In this document: in pieces, positions 55,278 to 64,000 of the stretch | How the letters are laid out: each line of letters begins with the position of its first letter | How positions within the stretch are numbered: the stretch's first letter is position 1 | From: an uncultured Paracoccaceae bacterium | GTDB taxonomy: Bacteria > Pseudomonadota > Alphaproteobacteria > Rhodobacterales > Rhodobacteraceae | Assembly (NCBI GenBank): GCA_947503935.1 | Contig: CANNFR010000010.1 | Coordinates: 62,001 to 126,000 of the forward strand | Length of the DNA: 64,000 nt | Direction of reading: 5' to 3' | Translations under genes and position numbers: made by a program | The notes under the pieces: model-generated | What the model saw: only the letters and a program-made list of their open reading frames with translations | What the model was told of the DNA's origin: nothing | Database searches by the model: none

Positions 55278-55379
55278 GTCTCACTCTCCCGGTTTTGGGG
55301 CGAGCATGAGCGGTTTGATTTTCCGAGTCAATATCAACAGGTTGGACGCGGTCCTGAAAGCGGTGTGCTGCCGGTCAAA

Positions 55380-56351
55380 TCACCAGCGCAGCACGACCGA
55401 TCCCCAGGCCAGGCCGCCGCCGATCGCTTCGGTGACCAAAACGTCGCCCTGCTTGATCTGCCCGCGCTGGCGCCCGACCGACATCGCCAGGGGAATCGAG
55501 GCGGCGGATGTATTGCCATGGTCCTGCACAGTCACCACCACATTCTCCATCGGCACTTGCATCCGTTGGGCGGTGGCGGTGATGATACGCAGATTGGCCT
55601 GATGCGGCACGATCCAGTCGACCTGTTCGGGTGTCAGACCGGCCTTGTCCAGCGCGGCATGCGCCGTCTCGGCCAGCTTTTCAACGGCGTGGCGGAAGAC
55701 CTCCTTGCCTTGCATGCGCAGGTGGCCGGTCGTGCCGGTCGCCGTGCCGCCATCGACATAGAGAAGGTCCTTGAACCGGCCGTCGGAATGCAGATCTGTG
55801 GCCAGGATGCCGCGATCATCGGACGTGCCCGCGCCTGTCGCCGCCTCAAGCACCAGCGCACCGGCGCCATCGCCGAAAAGCACGCAAGTCCCCCGGTCGG
55901 TCCAGTCCATCAGCCGCGAGAAGGTCTCGGCCCCGATCACCAGAACCCGGGTCGCGGCGCCTGAGATGATCAGCGCGTTCGCCTGGGCCAGCGCATAGAC
56001 GAACCCCGCACAGACGGCCTGCACATCGAAGGCAAAGCCGCGCTCCATTCCCAGAGCGGCCTGCACCATGGTGGCGACCGACGGAAAGGTCAGATCGGGG
56101 GTCGAGGTGGCGACGATGATGGTGTCGATCTCGCCCGCGTCGACACCGGCATCGGCCAGCGCTGCGCGGGCGGCGCGTGTCGCCAGATCCGAGGTCAGCT
56201 GACCCTCGGCCGCGAAATGACGCCGCTCGATCCCGCTGCGCGAGCGGATCCATTCGTCCGAGGTCTCCAGCATGGTCTCGAATTCCGAGTTGGGGACCAC
56301 CCGATCGGGCAGATAATGCCCGACGCCCCTGACCACGGCGCGCGTTGTCAT
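55380..56351 (-). CDS. fabH: 3-oxoacyl-ACP synthase III
   Basis: Begins fatty-acid synthesis by condensing acetyl-CoA with malonyl-ACP. The 323-residue product has the catalytic cysteine at 114 (VQAVCAGFVYAL), the histidine in VDWIVPHQANLRI and the asparagine in VTVQDHGNTSAAS. The start overlaps the plsX stop by four bases, so the two are translated together. Confidence 0.97.
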   Translation of the reverse strand: MTTRAVVRGVGHYLPDRVVPNSEFETMLETSDEWIRSRSGIERRHFAAEGQLTSDLATRAARAALADAGVDAGEIDTIIVATSTPDLTFPSVATMVQAALGMERGFAFDVQAVCAGFVYALAQANALIISGAATRVLVIGAETFSRLMDWTDRGTCVLFGDGAGALVLEAATGAGTSDDRGILATDLHSDGRFKDLLYVDGGTATGTTGHLRMQGKEVFRHAVEKLAETAHAALDKAGLTPEQVDWIVPHQANLRIITATAQRMQVPMENVVVTVQDHGNTSAASIPLAMSVGRQRGQIKQGDVLVTEAIGGGLAWGSVVLRW

Positions 56352-57454
56352 TCGTTGTTACCGCCCGTTTCCCCTTCGCCCGCGCCATCTTGGCGCGGCG
56401 TTGCGGCGGATGCAACCCGGGCCGCCAGACGTTCGGTAAAGCCCGATTTCGCCAGGGTGAAGGCCAGCTTGATGGCGGCCGAGACGCCCGTGGCATCGGC
56501 CGAGCCGTGCGATTTGATCACCGTGCCGTTCAGCCCCAGGAACACGCCGCCATTCACGCGGCGCGGATCGATCCGCTTTTGCAGGCGTTTGAGCGAGGTC
56601 AGCGCCAGAAGGGCGGCAATCCGCGACAGGGGTGTCGCACGGAAGGCGTCGCTGAGGAATTCGCGGATCAACGTGGCGGTGCCCTCGCCGGTTTTCAGCG
56701 CGATATTGCCGGTGAAGCCGTCGGTGACGATCACGTCGACCCGGTCGGACGGGATATCGCCGCCCTCGACGAAGCCCACGAAGTCGAACCCGCCACGTTC
56801 GGCCGCTTCGGCGATCAGCTCGCCCGCCGCCTTCAGCTCGGGGCGGCCCTTGTGGTCCTCGACCCCGAGGTTCAGAAGCCCGATCCGCGGCCGCTCAAGC
56901 CCAAGGCCGTTGCGGGCATACGAGGCGCCCATCAGGGCGTATTGCAGAAGGTCGCGTTCATCGGCGCGGATATCGGCGCCGACATCCAGCATGATGTTGA
57001 ACCCGCCGGGGTTGCGCGAGGGCCAGAGGCAGGCAATGGCCGGGCGGTTGACGCCCGCAAGCTTGCGCAGCCGCACCACCGACAGGAGCATCAGCGCGCC
57101 GGTATTGCCGCAGCTGACCACGACGCCGGCCTCGCCGTTCTTGACGGCATCGATGGCCGACCACATCGACGTGCCCTGACCCTGGCGCATCACCTGGCTG
57201 GGCTTTTCGTCCATCGTGACGACGCCGTCGGCATTGCGGATCTCGACCCGTCCGGCCAGCCCCTGCTTCTGGGCGACCAGCCGCGTCAGCTCCTCCTCCG
57301 GGCCGTGCAGGATAAAGCCGATATCGGGGTTCTTGGCGGCAGACAGATCCATCCCGGCGACAACAACCGCCGGGCCAAGGTCGCCCCCCATCGCATCGAC
57401 CGAAATCACGGTGCGCGCCGCCGCCTTCGCCGGATTGTCGCTGGGGAAGGTCAT
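56348..57454 (-). CDS. plsX: Phosphate acyltransferase PlsX
   Basis: Converts acyl-ACP to acyl-phosphate for glycerolipid synthesis. The 368-residue product contains VISVDAMGGDLGPAVVVAGM, the VVSCGNTGALMLLS region and TDGFTGNIALKTGEG. The C-terminal segment beyond about residue 345 is Gly/Ala-rich and longer than in E. coli PlsX. It is coupled to fabH, and 31 bases separate it from rpmF upstream. Confidence 0.97.
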   Translation of the reverse strand: MTFPSDNPAKAAARTVISVDAMGGDLGPAVVVAGMDLSAAKNPDIGFILHGPEEELTRLVAQKQGLAGRVEIRNADGVVTMDEKPSQVMRQGQGTSMWSAIDAVKNGEAGVVVSCGNTGALMLLSVVRLRKLAGVNRPAIACLWPSRNPGGFNIMLDVGADIRADERDLLQYALMGASYARNGLGLERPRIGLLNLGVEDHKGRPELKAAGELIAEAAERGGFDFVGFVEGGDIPSDRVDVIVTDGFTGNIALKTGEGTATLIREFLSDAFRATPLSRIAALLALTSLKRLQKRIDPRRVNGGVFLGLNGTVIKSHGSADATGVSAAIKLAFTLAKSGFTERLAARVASAATPRQDGAGEGETGGNNE

Positions 57455-57485
57455 AGGCTGCGGTCCGTGCCGCTAGAAGCGCCGA

Positions 57486-57692
57486 TCAGGCCGCGTCTTC
57501 GTCGAGGTCGATCTCGTCCGCCTGGGCCACAACCTCGCGGCTGTCGTAATGGCCGCAGGACGGGCAGACATGGTGTGGGCGCTTGAGCTCGCCGCAATTG
57601 TCGCATTCGTTGGGATTCGCCGCGACGAGCGCATCATGCGCCCGGCGCATGTTCCGGCGGGAGCGCGTTACGCGGTTCTGTTGAACAGCCAT
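57486..57692 (-). CDS. rpmF: 50S ribosomal protein L32
   Basis: The 68-residue product begins [20 protein letters not shown] and has the two CxxC pairs [10 protein letters not shown] and [10 protein letters not shown] typical of the zinc-binding form of L32. ATG at 57692; the longer frame to 57797 lies upstream in non-coding sequence. It heads the run rpmF-plsX-fabH-ihfA-merR, whose order is widespread in alphaproteobacteria. Confidence 0.97.
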   Translation of the reverse strand: MAVQQNRVTRSRRNMRRAHDALVAANPNECDNCGELKRPHHVCPSCGHYDSREVVAQADEIDLDEDAA

Positions 57693-58298
57693 CTTAAACC
57701 TCAGGTCATTTCGGGGGCACGTGGGCCCGGCAGTATCAGGGGTCCGGCACCTCATACGCCGCTTTGGCGCCCCGTGTCCAACCCATCTTGCAAGCAAGGC
57801 CGGGAAAATACTGTGATTTCGGTGGGACGCAAGGGATTTCTGACGGCCCTTGTCTGTGGGTGTTTCTAAGTGTGCGATATCCGTCTAGGTTATTGAATAA
57901 TTTTGGTTATTTTCCTGATTGCCAAGCGTTCAATGGCGCCGCGCTGCCAAGTCTTTGCACCTCGCGAAACCGCAAACCACGGAATCGCCACTATGACAGC
58001 CCGCGCGCACGGGGTTTGCGGAAGGCAGACGCGGAGGGCGTGACGGTCTGCCTTGAGGCGGCCACCCGGGTGATTTGATCGCAAAATTCGCCGGCTTGGG
58101 TGACAAAGATTTTGACCTGTCGATATTTGGCTGATCGTCTTATCCGCAAGACCTGACCTATTTAGCGCGCCCAATTCAGAGATTTCGATATGTTGCGTGA
58201 GACGCAGTGCTTCTGGTGTTCGGTGAAACGCCATAGACGAAGGCCCCACTGGAAAGCTGCTTGCGCCGGGTTCATAAAGGCCGTCGGGAGGGCTCCGC
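57693..58298. other. Large intergenic region between rpmF and xdhC
   Basis: No supported gene in these 606 bases. The frames that cross it (for example the minus-strand one at 57890-58300) lack a ribosome-binding site and coherent composition. The rpmF promoter must lie near 57700-57850, and the sequence from 57850 to 57920 and 58080 to 58170 is relatively AT-rich. No tRNA-like or strong hairpin structure was recognised. Confidence 0.5.
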
Positions 58299-59267
58299 AT
58301 GGACTTCGACGATATCCCTGAAACGGCGCTGGCCTGGCATCACGCGGGCCGCAAGGCGGCGCTTGCCACGGTGATTGAGACCTGGGGTTCCGCCCCCCGC
58401 CGCACCGGCAGCCAATTGGTGGTGTCGGGCGCAGGTGAAATCCAGGGCTCGGTTTCCGGCGGCTGTGTCGAGGGCGCGGTGGTGGCCGAGGCGCTGGACG
58501 CGCTGGAGGACGGCACGGCGCGGGTGCTGACCTTCGGTGTCTCGGATGATGAGGCTTTTGCCGTGGGCCTGGCCTGCGGTGGCACGATCCGCGTTCTGGT
58601 CGAGCCGGTCGGGTCGGCCCTGCCCGAGGCCCTGCTGGCCGATCTGGTCGCGGCCCGCGCCGCGCGTCAGGCGATCGCCTATGTCGTGACGCCGGGCGCG
58701 GGGGCAGGGCGCCTTGCCGGACCGGATGAAGCCGATCTGGCCGCGCGCTTTCGATCGGACAAGTCGGGGGTGGAGGGCGAGGTCTTCATCGCCATCCACA
58801 ACCCGCCGCTGCGCATGGTGGTCGTCGGCGCCGTGCACATCGCCCAGCCGCTTCTGGTGATGGCGCGGCTTGCGGGCTATGACCCCCTTCTGGTCGACCC
58901 GCGCGAAGCCTTCGGGTCAGCCGAGCGTTTCCCGGGCGAGACGATCAGCCACGATTGGCCGGATGAGGCCCTGGCGGCCCATGGCCTCGACGCCCGCACC
59001 GCCGTGGTGACGCTGACCCACGACCCCAAGCTGGACGACCCCGCGATCAAGGCCGCTTTGGGGGCGCCGATTTTCTACCTCGGCTGCCTGGGGTCCACCC
59101 GGACCCACGCGAAACGTGTCGCACGACTGGAAGCGGAAGGGATCACAGCCGATCAGATCGCGCGCATCCACGCGCCGGTCGGCCTTGATATCGGGGCCGC
59201 GACCCCGGCCGAGATCGCGATATCGGTGATGGCCCAGATCACCCAGGTGCTGAGGCAGGGCCGATGA
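58299..59267 (+). CDS. XdhC-family accessory protein
   Basis: XdhC-type proteins load molybdenum cofactor onto xanthine-dehydrogenase-family enzymes. VIETWGSAPRRTGSQLVV and GSVSGGCVEGAVVAEA in the N-terminal domain and YLGCLGSTRTHAKRVARL in the C-terminal Rossmann domain are characteristic. The 322-residue length fits the form with both domains. It overlaps the next gene by four bases, and they probably act together on cofactor supply. No xanthine dehydrogenase subunit is in the window. Confidence 0.92.
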   Translation: MDFDDIPETALAWHHAGRKAALATVIETWGSAPRRTGSQLVVSGAGEIQGSVSGGCVEGAVVAEALDALEDGTARVLTFGVSDDEAFAVGLACGGTIRVLVEPVGSALPEALLADLVAARAARQAIAYVVTPGAGAGRLAGPDEADLAARFRSDKSGVEGEVFIAIHNPPLRMVVVGAVHIAQPLLVMARLAGYDPLLVDPREAFGSAERFPGETISHDWPDEALAAHGLDARTAVVTLTHDPKLDDPAIKAALGAPIFYLGCLGSTRTHAKRVARLEAEGITADQIARIHAPVGLDIGAATPAEIAISVMAQITQVLRQGR

Positions 59268-60256
59268 AGTTTGGCCCTGTGCCTCTGGCTGACGCCGAAG
59301 GCGCGATTCTGGCGCATTCCCATGCCCTGTCAGCGGGTCGTCTGCGTAAGGGCACGCAGCTTACGGCTGCGGATGTTTCGGCCCTGAGGGAGGAAGGCGT
59401 GCGCGAGGTCATCGTGGCGCGCCTCGATCCCGATGATCTGCATGAAGACGCGGCCGCCCGCCGGATCGCCGAGGCTCTGGTGCCTGATCCAGCAGCACAG
59501 GGCCTCCGCCTGACCCAGGCCGCGACCGGCCGGGTCAACATCCATGCCGAGACAGCAGGCGTTTTCACACTCGACACGGCCGCGGTTCACCGGTTGAACC
59601 GGATCAATCCGATAATCACGCTGGCCACATTGCGCCCCTTCCGTCGCGTCGCGGCGGGCGAGATGGTGGCGACCGTCAAGATCATCGCCTATGCCGCCCC
59701 AAAGGCGGATGTCGATCAGGCGGCGGAGGCTGCCGGGGGCGCCTTGCGCGTGGCCGCCCCGATCTACACATCAGCCGCGCTGGTTGAGACCAGCGTGACC
59801 AACCGGACCCCGTCAGCCAAGGGGCGTGATGCGCTTGCCCTCAGGCTCGCCCGGATGGGGGCGGGCCTCGCCCCCCGCGTCGTGGTGCAGCATGAGGCGG
59901 GCGCCCTGGCCGCCGCCCTGGCGGAGGTTGAGGCCGAGGTGGTCTTCATCCTGACAGCCTCGGCCACATCCGATATCGCCGACGTGGCGCCCTCGGCGGT
60001 CCGCAAGGCAGGCGGGGAGGTGACGCATTTCGGCATGCCGGTCGACCCGGGCAATCTGCTGTTTCTGGGCCGCCTCGGCGCAAAGCCGGTCATCGGCCTG
60101 CCGGGCTGCGCCCGCTCGCCCGCATTGAATGGCGCGGACTGGGTATTGGAACGCGTGCTCTGCGGGCTGGAGGTCACTGCCGACGATATCGCCGCGATGG
60201 GGATCGGAGGCCTCTTGAAGGAAATCCCCATCCGCCCCCGCCCACGCGAGGGCTGA
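59264..60256 (+). CDS. Molybdopterin-binding domain protein (MogA/MoeA-like) next to xdhC
   Basis: The 330-residue product has the MoCF-biosynthesis fold. The N-terminal half includes RLRKGTQLTAADVSALREEG and HAETAGVFTLDTAAVHRLNR; the C-terminal half contains TPSAKGRDALALRLARMG, VVFILTASATSDIADV and IGLPGCARSPALNGADWVLE, typical of the domain that binds molybdopterin. In many relatives it is fused to, or followed by, a nucleotidyltransferase (MocA type); that partner is absent here, as the frame stops at 60256. Likely helps Mo cofactor delivery with XdhC. Confidence 0.85.
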   Translation: MKFGPVPLADAEGAILAHSHALSAGRLRKGTQLTAADVSALREEGVREVIVARLDPDDLHEDAAARRIAEALVPDPAAQGLRLTQAATGRVNIHAETAGVFTLDTAAVHRLNRINPIITLATLRPFRRVAAGEMVATVKIIAYAAPKADVDQAAEAAGGALRVAAPIYTSAALVETSVTNRTPSAKGRDALALRLARMGAGLAPRVVVQHEAGALAAALAEVEAEVVFILTASATSDIADVAPSAVRKAGGEVTHFGMPVDPGNLLFLGRLGAKPVIGLPGCARSPALNGADWVLERVLCGLEVTADDIAAMGIGGLLKEIPIRPRPREG

Positions 60257-60468
60257 GGCCGCCCGCTTGCTGTCACGCGCAGAGCAAGGCCGGAGCCCCG
60301 TGCCAAAGGGGACTTGCTCACCATTCGCCGACTTTGGCCTTTCTGTCACTACACTGGCCCAAATTCGCGAAAGACGGCCATCCGTGCAAAGCGTCACAAA
60401 TGGGGGGAACGAGCCCGAATTGCAAATTTGCCTTGATGCAGCGAATGTCCGATAGCAAGGAGTAGCCA

Positions 60469-60849
60469 ATGGAAGAAGAACTGTCCCCGCTTGTGCAAAC
60501 TGATTTTTCTGATTTGTCCAAATGGGCAACGTTATTGAAAGAGGTCGCGAGCGAGAATGAGATGGGTTTTCGCGCGCACATCAAGGCTGTCTCAGAGCGT
60601 CGTTTCGAAGATGCTGATCCAAGTGAGGTTGTAGCAGCGTTTCCTGACGCCTCCGTAATCTTTATTGTTGATCAAAGAGCCTTGAGAAAGAGGGAAATTC
60701 TATGCGTTGATGGCGAAGATGCGACAGCAATGTTTCGGGCAAAGGTGGATGATCTTTGGATCGTTGAGAACAATGTTTCAATTGGGAATCTTCTTTTTGA
60801 AGAATTGATGGAACAAGTCGGAGAAGATGGCCTTTTGATAGGAATGTAG
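60469..60849 (+). CDS. DUF6924-like protein
   Basis: A 126-residue protein with LVQTDFSDLSKWATLLKEV at the start, MGFRAHIKAVSERRFEDADP and LWIVENNVSIGNLLFEELME at the end, all matching the DUF6924 pattern. No signal peptide or membrane segment. AAGGAG is placed well before the ATG. The gene is more AT-rich than its neighbours and is isolated between gene-poor gaps, consistent with recent transfer. DUF6924 proteins often occur near polymorphic toxin or immunity genes, but there is none here. Function unknown. Confidence 0.75.
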   Translation: MEEELSPLVQTDFSDLSKWATLLKEVASENEMGFRAHIKAVSERRFEDADPSEVVAAFPDASVIFIVDQRALRKREILCVDGEDATAMFRAKVDDLWIVENNVSIGNLLFEELMEQVGEDGLLIGM

Positions 60850-61178
60850 CGTCCGTCTTTCGAAAGTGCGAAACTGGAACGGCCAAGTTATCCGTGTCCG
60901 AAGAGCAAAACCGGCCGTTCAAATCCGAACCATCAACGGCAGCAAAGTCCCGCAATGCTGCGGTTGATGCAGGGTGCGCGTTGAAAGTCCGTTCTGAGTC
61001 TGAAATGTGAGATGTTTGGACCAATGTTTCACGGCTCGGCGCATTGATGGAGTCCAGAGAATCCGGGCCATCTGGGCAAGTGTTAAGACGTTCCAAGATA
61101 CGTCGAAAACCGGCCGCCAAATGCCACCTAATTCACAGCGCCCCGACGAGGGCCGGAACGGCCAACGAGGAGGAGCGC
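60850..61178. other. Gene-free region after the DUF6924 gene
   Basis: No supported gene in these 329 bases. The frames seen are short and overlap on both strands. The composition is intermediate between the DUF6924 gene and the core genome; it could be the remnant right border of a small accessory insertion. Confidence 0.4.
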
Positions 61179-61934
61179 CTAGCGCAGACGCAGGGCGCCG
61201 TCGATGCGGATGACCTCGCCGTTCAGATAATCCGCGCCGATTATGAACCGGACCAGATCGCCGAATTCGTCCGGGCGTCCCAGGCGGCGGGGGAACGTCA
61301 CATCAGCGGCCAGCTCGGACTGGATCTCTTCGCCGAGGCTTTCCAGCATGGGCGTCAGGATCACGCCCGGCGCGATCGTCATCACCCGGATGCCGAGGCC
61401 CGCCAGGTCCCGCGCCAGGGGCAGTGTCATACCGGCAATCGCGGCTTTCGAGGCGGCGTAGGCGGCCTGACCCTTCTGCCCGTCATAGGCGGCGATCGAA
61501 GCGGTGTTGACGATCACGCCGCGCTGGCCATCGGTGTCGGGATCATTCTTGGCCATCTCGGCGGCGGCCAGGCGGATCATGTTGAAGCTGCCGTTCAGAT
61601 TGATGTCGATGGTGCGCCGAAACGTGTCTAGCGCATGAGGCCCCTTGCGCCCGACGACCCGCTCACCCGAAACGATGCCTGCGCAATTGACCAGCGCGGT
61701 GATGCGCCCCATGGCCGCGCGCGCACCAGCCACCGCCGCGGCGGCCGAGGCCTCGTCAGTGACATCGACCTCGGCGAAATGGGCGCCGATCTTGTCGGCC
61801 AGCGCCCCTCCGGCCTCTGCGTCACGGTCGGCGATGGTCACCTGGGCGCCCGCCTCACACAAAAGGCTGGCGGTTGCCGCACCAAGTCCCGAGGCGCCTC
61901 CTGTCACGATGGCGGCTGTGTTTTCAACGATCAT
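61179..61934 (-). CDS. SDR-family dehydrogenase, 3-hydroxyacyl-CoA type
   Basis: A 251-residue NAD-dependent oxidoreductase. The cofactor loop [13 protein letters not shown], the NCAG motif, the active site serine in [18 protein letters not shown] and YAASKAA are in order. The C-terminal part, [19 protein letters not shown], matches 3-hydroxy-2-methylbutyryl-CoA/3-hydroxyacyl-CoA dehydrogenase type II (HSD17B10-like). The ATG at 61934 has GGAG upstream. Exact substrate not fixed by sequence. Confidence 0.9.
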   Translation of the reverse strand: MIVENTAAIVTGGASGLGAATASLLCEAGAQVTIADRDAEAGGALADKIGAHFAEVDVTDEASAAAAVAGARAAMGRITALVNCAGIVSGERVVGRKGPHALDTFRRTIDINLNGSFNMIRLAAAEMAKNDPDTDGQRGVIVNTASIAAYDGQKGQAAYAASKAAIAGMTLPLARDLAGLGIRVMTIAPGVILTPMLESLGEEIQSELAADVTFPRRLGRPDEFGDLVRFIIGADYLNGEVIRIDGALRLR

Positions 61935-62184
61935 TCCCGGCTCCTTCTCCCTCACGCCCCCCTTGTGTGAGTGGTGCCCGAAAGATCTGCAAGGCAGATT
62001 TTCCCTGCCCCCGGATCGTGCCTGTCTTGAGATCCGGGGTCTGCTCCAGATTTTCAGGATTGTGCGTTAGCCCATTTCAGTCGGCACGTCCGCGACCTTT
62101 CCGACACCTCCCGTGACGGGTCTGGTTGCCAAACGGATTTTTTGCCTGCAACGTTCGCCTGACGCAACGGCAGGAGACGGGCAG

Positions 62185-62757
62185 ATGGCGACGGCCGAGG
62201 ATGTGGTTGAGTTCTGGCTGAACGAGATCGGTCAGGAGGGTTGGTACGCCGGCGGCGAAGCCGTGGATGCACAATGCAGGGAGCGATTTGGCGACGCCCT
62301 GGCACAGGCCCGGGCAGGTGGGCATCGTGAGTGGCTGGGCAGGCCGAAATCGGCCTTGGCCTATCTGATCCTGACTGATCAATTCTCGCGCAATATCCAC
62401 CGCGGAACGCCCGAGGCCTTCGCGACCGATCCCCTCGCGCTCTCTGCCGCGGTTCATGCCGTGAAAACCGGCCTCGACCTGCGGATCGAGGGGATCGGGC
62501 GGCAATTCTTCTACATGCCGTTCGAACATGCCGAGACGCGCCAGGCGCAGGCGCGGGCGGTCTGTCTGTTCGTGACGCGGATGCCGGACGATCCGGGAGA
62601 TAATCTGGTCCATGCGCTGGCCCATCGCGAGATCATCCGCCGTTTCGGCCGGTTCCCATTTCGCAACGAGGTGCTCGGCCGCGGCAGCAGCGCGGCCGAA
62701 GCGGCGTTTCTGAAGGATGAGGGCTATGGCGGCGTGGTTGAGCGGCTGAAGGCCTGA
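62185..62757 (+). CDS. DUF924-family protein
   Basis: The 190-residue product has the DUF924 hallmarks: EDVVEFWLNEIGQEGWYAGG, LILTDQFSRNIHRGTP, FFYMPFEHAETRQAQ and GRFPFRNEVLGRGSSAAE. The family is cytoplasmic and TPR-like, of unknown function. The ATG at 62185 with AGGAG ahead is preferred to the upstream in-frame start at 62113. Confidence 0.92.
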   Translation: MATAEDVVEFWLNEIGQEGWYAGGEAVDAQCRERFGDALAQARAGGHREWLGRPKSALAYLILTDQFSRNIHRGTPEAFATDPLALSAAVHAVKTGLDLRIEGIGRQFFYMPFEHAETRQAQARAVCLFVTRMPDDPGDNLVHALAHREIIRRFGRFPFRNEVLGRGSSAAEAAFLKDEGYGGVVERLKA

Positions 62758-62826
62758 CCCATCTGCCCGAGGCCGGCCAAGACAGCGGCGCCGGAGAAAT
62801 CCGCGTCAGAGCCTTGGAATGTCGCC

Positions 62827-63846
62827 TTAGCCGGTCGCAAGGCCCGATGCGTCAAAGCCGTGCAGGGTGCCGGTTTGGAAAGCCAGCCCCGCGGCATCAC
62901 CCGGCTTCAGCGCAGTATCCCCGCTGATCCGAACCGTCACCTGACCGGCCGCGCCGCACTCCATGATGACGAAGGTATCGGCCCCCAGATATTCCAGCAC
63001 GTCCACTTTGCCTTGCAGGTTGCCGGCGCCGGGGTCGACCAACTTGATATGTTCGGGGCGGACGCCAAGCGACACGGTCCCGGCGGGCAGGGTGACGCCC
63101 GTGGCATGCTCGGCCGGCATCACGTTCATGCGGGGCGAGCCGATGAACTGCGCCACGAACAGGTTTGCCGGCTTTTCATAGAGCTCGCGCGGGCTGCCGA
63201 CCTGGGCGATCTTGCCGAAATCCAGCACCACGATGCGGTCGGCCAGCGTCATCGCCTCGACCTGGTCGTGGGTGACGTAGATCATCGTGGTCTTCAGCGT
63301 CTGATGCAGCTTGGCGATTTCATAGCGCATTTCGACCCTGAGCGCTGCGTCGAGGTTCGACAGCGGCTCATCAAACAGAAAGGCGGTCGGGTCGCGCACG
63401 ATGGACCGGCCGATGGCGACGCGCTGGCGTTGCCCGCCCGAGAGGTCCTTGGGCCTGCGGTCAAGATAGGCGTCGAGTTTCAGCACCCGCGCGGCCTCAT
63501 CGACCTTGGCATCGATCTCTGCCTTGGGAAGGCCCGCGGATTTCAGCGGAAAGCCCACATTCTCGCGCACCGACATATGCGGGTAGAGCGCATAGGACTG
63601 GAACACCATCGCAAGACCGCGCTTGCTGGGCGGCTCGGAGGTGGCATCCCGATCACCGATCATGATGTGCCCGCGCGAGGTTTCCTCAAGCCCCGCGATC
63701 ATGCGCAAGAGGGTTGACTTGCCGCAGCCGGAGGGTCCGACGAAGATGACGAATTCACCCTCCTTGATGGTCAGATCGACCCCCTTGATGACCTGCACTT
63801 CGCCGAACCATTTCTCGACAGCCCTCAGTTCAATCGATGTCATCAT
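62827..63846 (-). CDS. UgpC/MalK-type sugar ABC transporter ATPase
   Basis: Energising subunit of an importer for sugars or osmolytes. Walker [10 protein letters not shown] at residues 37-45, Q-loop glutamine at 83, signature LSGGQ at 135-139, Walker B FLFDE at 156-160, and a C-terminal TOBE-type regulatory domain (about 240-339) with [13 protein letters not shown]. The 339-residue length is normal. The start overlaps the stop of the upstream glycoside hydrolase gene (ATGA), so the two are cotranscribed. The transporter's membrane and binding subunits lie outside the window. Confidence 0.93.
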   Translation of the reverse strand: MMTSIELRAVEKWFGEVQVIKGVDLTIKEGEFVIFVGPSGCGKSTLLRMIAGLEETSRGHIMIGDRDATSEPPSKRGLAMVFQSYALYPHMSVRENVGFPLKSAGLPKAEIDAKVDEAARVLKLDAYLDRRPKDLSGGQRQRVAIGRSIVRDPTAFLFDEPLSNLDAALRVEMRYEIAKLHQTLKTTMIYVTHDQVEAMTLADRIVVLDFGKIAQVGSPRELYEKPANLFVAQFIGSPRMNVMPAEHATGVTLPAGTVSLGVRPEHIKLVDPGAGNLQGKVDVLEYLGADTFVIMECGAAGQVTVRISGDTALKPGDAAGLAFQTGTLHGFDASGLATG

Positions 63847-64000
63847 GCGGCCCCCTTGGCCTGTTCCAGGTTCCGCCCGGCCCAGGTCAGCCAGATTGCC
63901 GCGGTCCAGGTGAAATCATGGCCGCCGCAGGGCGTGCCGTCGGTCGGATCGAAATATTCGTAGAACCCGTGCCGTTCGATCAACGCCGCGGTCTCGGCGC
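63843..64000 (-). CDS. Glycoside hydrolase, C-terminal part (MGH1/GH63-like)
   Basis: Only the last 51 or so residues are visible; the rest is past the window edge. The ending reads [17 protein letters not shown] followed by [13 protein letters not shown], a tail found in six-hairpin-type glycosidases such as GH63/MGH1-like enzymes (mannosylglycerate hydrolase, glucosidase or trehalase relatives). Overlap with the UgpC-type ATPase gene suggests that the enzyme splits the imported sugar or compatible solute. Subfamily uncertain. Confidence 0.65.
   Translation of the reverse strand, partial: AETAALIERHGFYEYFDPTDGTPCGGHDFTWTAAIWLTWAGRNLEQAKGAA

Noticed and set aside
54963-55284. 107-residue N-terminal extension of the MerR gene
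   Set aside because: It runs in another frame through ihfA, and the true start at 54963 begins directly at the MerR domain.
57890-58300. 136-residue minus-strand frame upstream of xdhC
   Set aside because: It lies in a gap with promoter-like composition, has no good start context, and codes for no coherent sequence.

Overview
The window is a GC-rich alphaproteobacterial chromosome segment, most likely from a member of the Rhodobacteraceae (Roseobacter group). This rests on gene content and order rather than any database search: a yajC-secD-secF run continuing through a TauE/SafE permease and an Mth938-domain gene into ccmABCDG; an rpmF-plsX-fabH-ihfA-merR operon; a RibH2-type lumazine synthase behind an FMN riboswitch; and DUF3422, DUF6314 and DUF1223 proteins. 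Almost everything is core chromosomal metabolism and envelope biogenesis. No CRISPR array, insertion sequence, integrase or rRNA operon was seen.

Region by region. 1-2118: end of pgl, then pgi (pentose phosphate/Entner-Doudoroff entry). 2119-4800: the main accessory patch, of visibly lower GC, holding a small membrane protein, a RidA protein and a one-gene insertion bounded by tRNA-Gly(CCC) and a 46-bp copy of its 3' half. 4883-7546: aminoglycoside-phosphotransferase-fold kinase, LysR regulator and EamA exporter. 7694-14481: envelope genes (SPFH protein, OmpA-like lipoprotein-type porin-domain protein, FG-GAP-like exported protein, YdcF protein) and a convergent sbtA/sbtB-like pair with a perfect 21-bp inverted repeat between them. 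14630-22000: one long co-directional run for Sec translocation and cytochrome c maturation. 22001-30540: DUF5691-like protein, aconitase, DUF1223 protein, LpxL-type acyltransferase, an orphan fliG, and ribH2 with its riboswitch, flanked by two small exported proteins that share a cysteine motif. 30583-38860: TPR protein, purB, several uncharacterised exported proteins, flavodoxin, D-lyxose isomerase-like cupin, YeeE/YedE transporter, DUF3422. 38918-47584: pntAB transhydrogenase, ICMT-like methyltransferase, SDR, kynureninase, GNAT, unknown membrane protein. 47785-57692: gltA, gltX, comEC, a duplicated dCTP-deaminase-like protein, tRNA-Pro(GGG), and the merR-ihfA-fabH-plsX-rpmF operon. 58299-64000: XdhC and a molybdopterin-binding protein, DUF6924 gene, SDR, DUF924, and the start of a sugar/osmolyte ABC locus (UgpC-type ATPase coupled to a glycoside hydrolase truncated by the window edge).

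Functionally, central carbon metabolism is well represented (pgl, pgi, acnA, gltA, pntAB for NADPH), with cytochrome c maturation, fatty-acid/phospholipid initiation (plsX, fabH) and molybdenum cofactor delivery to a xanthine-dehydrogenase-type enzyme. The items most worth a second look are the tRNA-Gly insertion, the Sbt-like pair and its inverted repeat, the promoter embedded in a terminator-like hairpin ahead of the FMN riboswitch, and the shared cysteine motif in the two genes around ribH2. All functional assignments come from reading the translated sequences and known family motifs; no searches were run.
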